DNA from: Pseudomonadota bacterium
GTDB taxonomy: Bacteria > Pseudomonadota > Gammaproteobacteria > Burkholderiales > Methylophilaceae
Reading direction: 5' to 3'
DNA length: 7,121 nucleotides
Assembly: GCA_023459535.1 (NCBI GenBank)
Contig: JAEWTK010000113.1
Span: 1 to 7,121 of the forward strand
Of this stretch, positions 6,443 through 7,121 are shown piece by piece. The notes under the pieces are model-generated. The model made no database searches and was not told the DNA's origin. It saw only the letters and a program-made list of their open reading frames with translations. The first letter of the stretch is position 1; each line of letters begins with the position of its first letter. The position numbers and the translations under genes are program-made.

Positions 6443-7072
6443 ATGAAAACCGCAACCATCCTGCAAGCCGTTGATGCCGCCAGCGTCGCCGTTCAGGCGC
6501 ATGAAGCCGAGATCGAATCGCTCGATCGCGCGCTGGGCGACGGCGACCATTTCATCAATATCAAACGCGGCCTCACCACGCTCGTCGCCATGCGAGAGGA
6601 GCTGGCGCCACTGGACGCGGATGCTGTGTTGCAGCGTATCGGCATGAAGCTGCTGTCGACCATCGGCGGTGCTTCTGGCCCGTTGTTCGCCAGTTTCTTC
6701 CTGGCCATGGCCAAGCGCCTGAAAGAGGGCGGGGCCGACGACATGGCCGGCATTGCTGCCGCCTTTGCCGATGGCGTCGAGGCTATCAAACAGCGCGGAA
6801 AATCCGATATTGGCGAGAAAACCATGTTCGACGTGCTGATTCCCGTCGCGCAGACCTTCCGTCAACAGGCGGAGGCTGGTGCCGGGCTACCGGTGCTGCT
6901 GGACGCCATCAAGGCCAGTGCCGAGCAGGGCATGCTGTCCACCCGTGACATGCTGGCGACCAAGGGGCGTGCTGCCTTCCTCGGCGAACGTGCCATCGGC
7001 CATATCGATGCCGGTGCCAAGAGTTCGCAGGTGATGATTGCGGCCGTCTGCGATCTGTTGGCGCAAACATAA
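6443..7072 (+). CDS. dhaL: DhaL-type dihydroxyacetone kinase ATP-binding subunit
   Basis: 209 residues, the usual DhaL size (about 210). ATG 6443 is the first start giving the family N-terminus. The ribosome site is weak (GGG at 6432-6434). The Mg-ADP site Asp residues are present in LDRALGDGDHF (D28, D33, D35), followed by TIGGASGPLF (73-82), IGEKTMFD (123-130) and KGRAAFLGERAIGH (174-187), all DhaL hallmarks. In known systems DhaL holds the nucleotide and passes phosphate to dihydroxyacetone bound covalently to DhaK. In PTS-dependent enzymes the ADP is recharged by DhaM, while in others ATP is used directly. Neither dhaK nor dhaM is upstream; a partner could lie beyond the right edge. The position after DGDH is Phe, where E. 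coli DhaL has Gly. Without DhaK the protein might serve another kinase-like role, so the substrate is uncertain. Confidence 0.88.
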   Translation: MKTATILQAVDAASVAVQAHEAEIESLDRALGDGDHFINIKRGLTTLVAMREELAPLDADAVLQRIGMKLLSTIGGASGPLFASFFLAMAKRLKEGGADDMAGIAAAFADGVEAIKQRGKSDIGEKTMFDVLIPVAQTFRQQAEAGAGLPVLLDAIKASAEQGMLSTRDMLATKGRAAFLGERAIGHIDAGAKSSQVMIAAVCDLLAQT

Positions 7073-7096
7073 TTATCTTAAGCACAATAATCCGCA

Positions 7097-7103
7097 AAGG
7101 GGG
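7097..7103 (+). promoter_or_regulatory. Strong ribosome binding site for the gene at the right edge
   Basis: AAGGGGG lies 4 nt before ATG 7108. This purine-rich stretch supports a real gene starting there. Confidence 0.5.
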
Positions 7104-7107
7104 AAGC

Positions 7108-7121
7108 ATGAAGATTTTCGT
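7108..7121 (+). CDS. Start of an unidentified gene, cut by the right edge
   Basis: ATG followed by codons for Lys, Ile, Phe and the first two bases of a fifth codon (GT, so Val). It begins 35 bp after the dhaL stop on the same strand with a strong ribosome binding site and no terminator in between, so it is probably in one transcript with dhaL. Four residues are too few to name a product. Confidence 0.5.

Overview
The window comes from a moderately GC-rich bacterial chromosome. A Rep-type helicase, a short bacterial ferredoxin-NADP+ reductase of the Fpr type, a LapA-domain membrane protein and two cyclic-di-GMP proteins together suggest a Gram-negative proteobacterium. I lean towards Betaproteobacteria from the look of the proteins, but this is inference from memory of the families, not a search result.

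Left part (1-2990, + strand): the C-terminal end of a PAS-GGDEF diguanylate cyclase with a complete GGDEF motif and an inhibitory RxxD site, then a small LapA-domain membrane protein with a long coiled coil, then a membrane-anchored protein with a degenerate GGDEF domain (SSAQM in place of GGDEF) and an apparently complete EAL phosphodiesterase domain. The region therefore holds a probable c-di-GMP synthase and a probable c-di-GMP hydrolase on either side of a membrane protein. The gap between the last two genes contains an in-frame 26-codon ORF that overlaps the lapA stop and ends at a single TAA ahead of the EAL gene.

Middle (3048-5039, - strand): a full-length Rep/UvrD-like SF1A DNA helicase, convergent with the EAL gene. 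It has all the expected helicase motifs.

Right part (5159-7121, + strand): a gene for ferredoxin-NADP+ reductase, divergent from rep across 119 bp. It overlaps by one base (TGATG) a small protein made of a single MEKHLA (PAS-like) domain. After a 76-bp gap comes a DhaL-type dihydroxyacetone kinase subunit with no dhaK or dhaM visible beside it, then the first codons of another gene.

There are no RNA genes, CRISPR arrays, insertion sequences or long repeats that I can support. No stretch without a gene exceeds about 135 bp. Most genes look like ordinary housekeeping or signalling genes. The points most worth a second look are the MEKHLA protein coupled to fpr, the lone dhaL, the degenerate GGDEF in the phosphodiesterase, and the in-frame upstream ORF before it.
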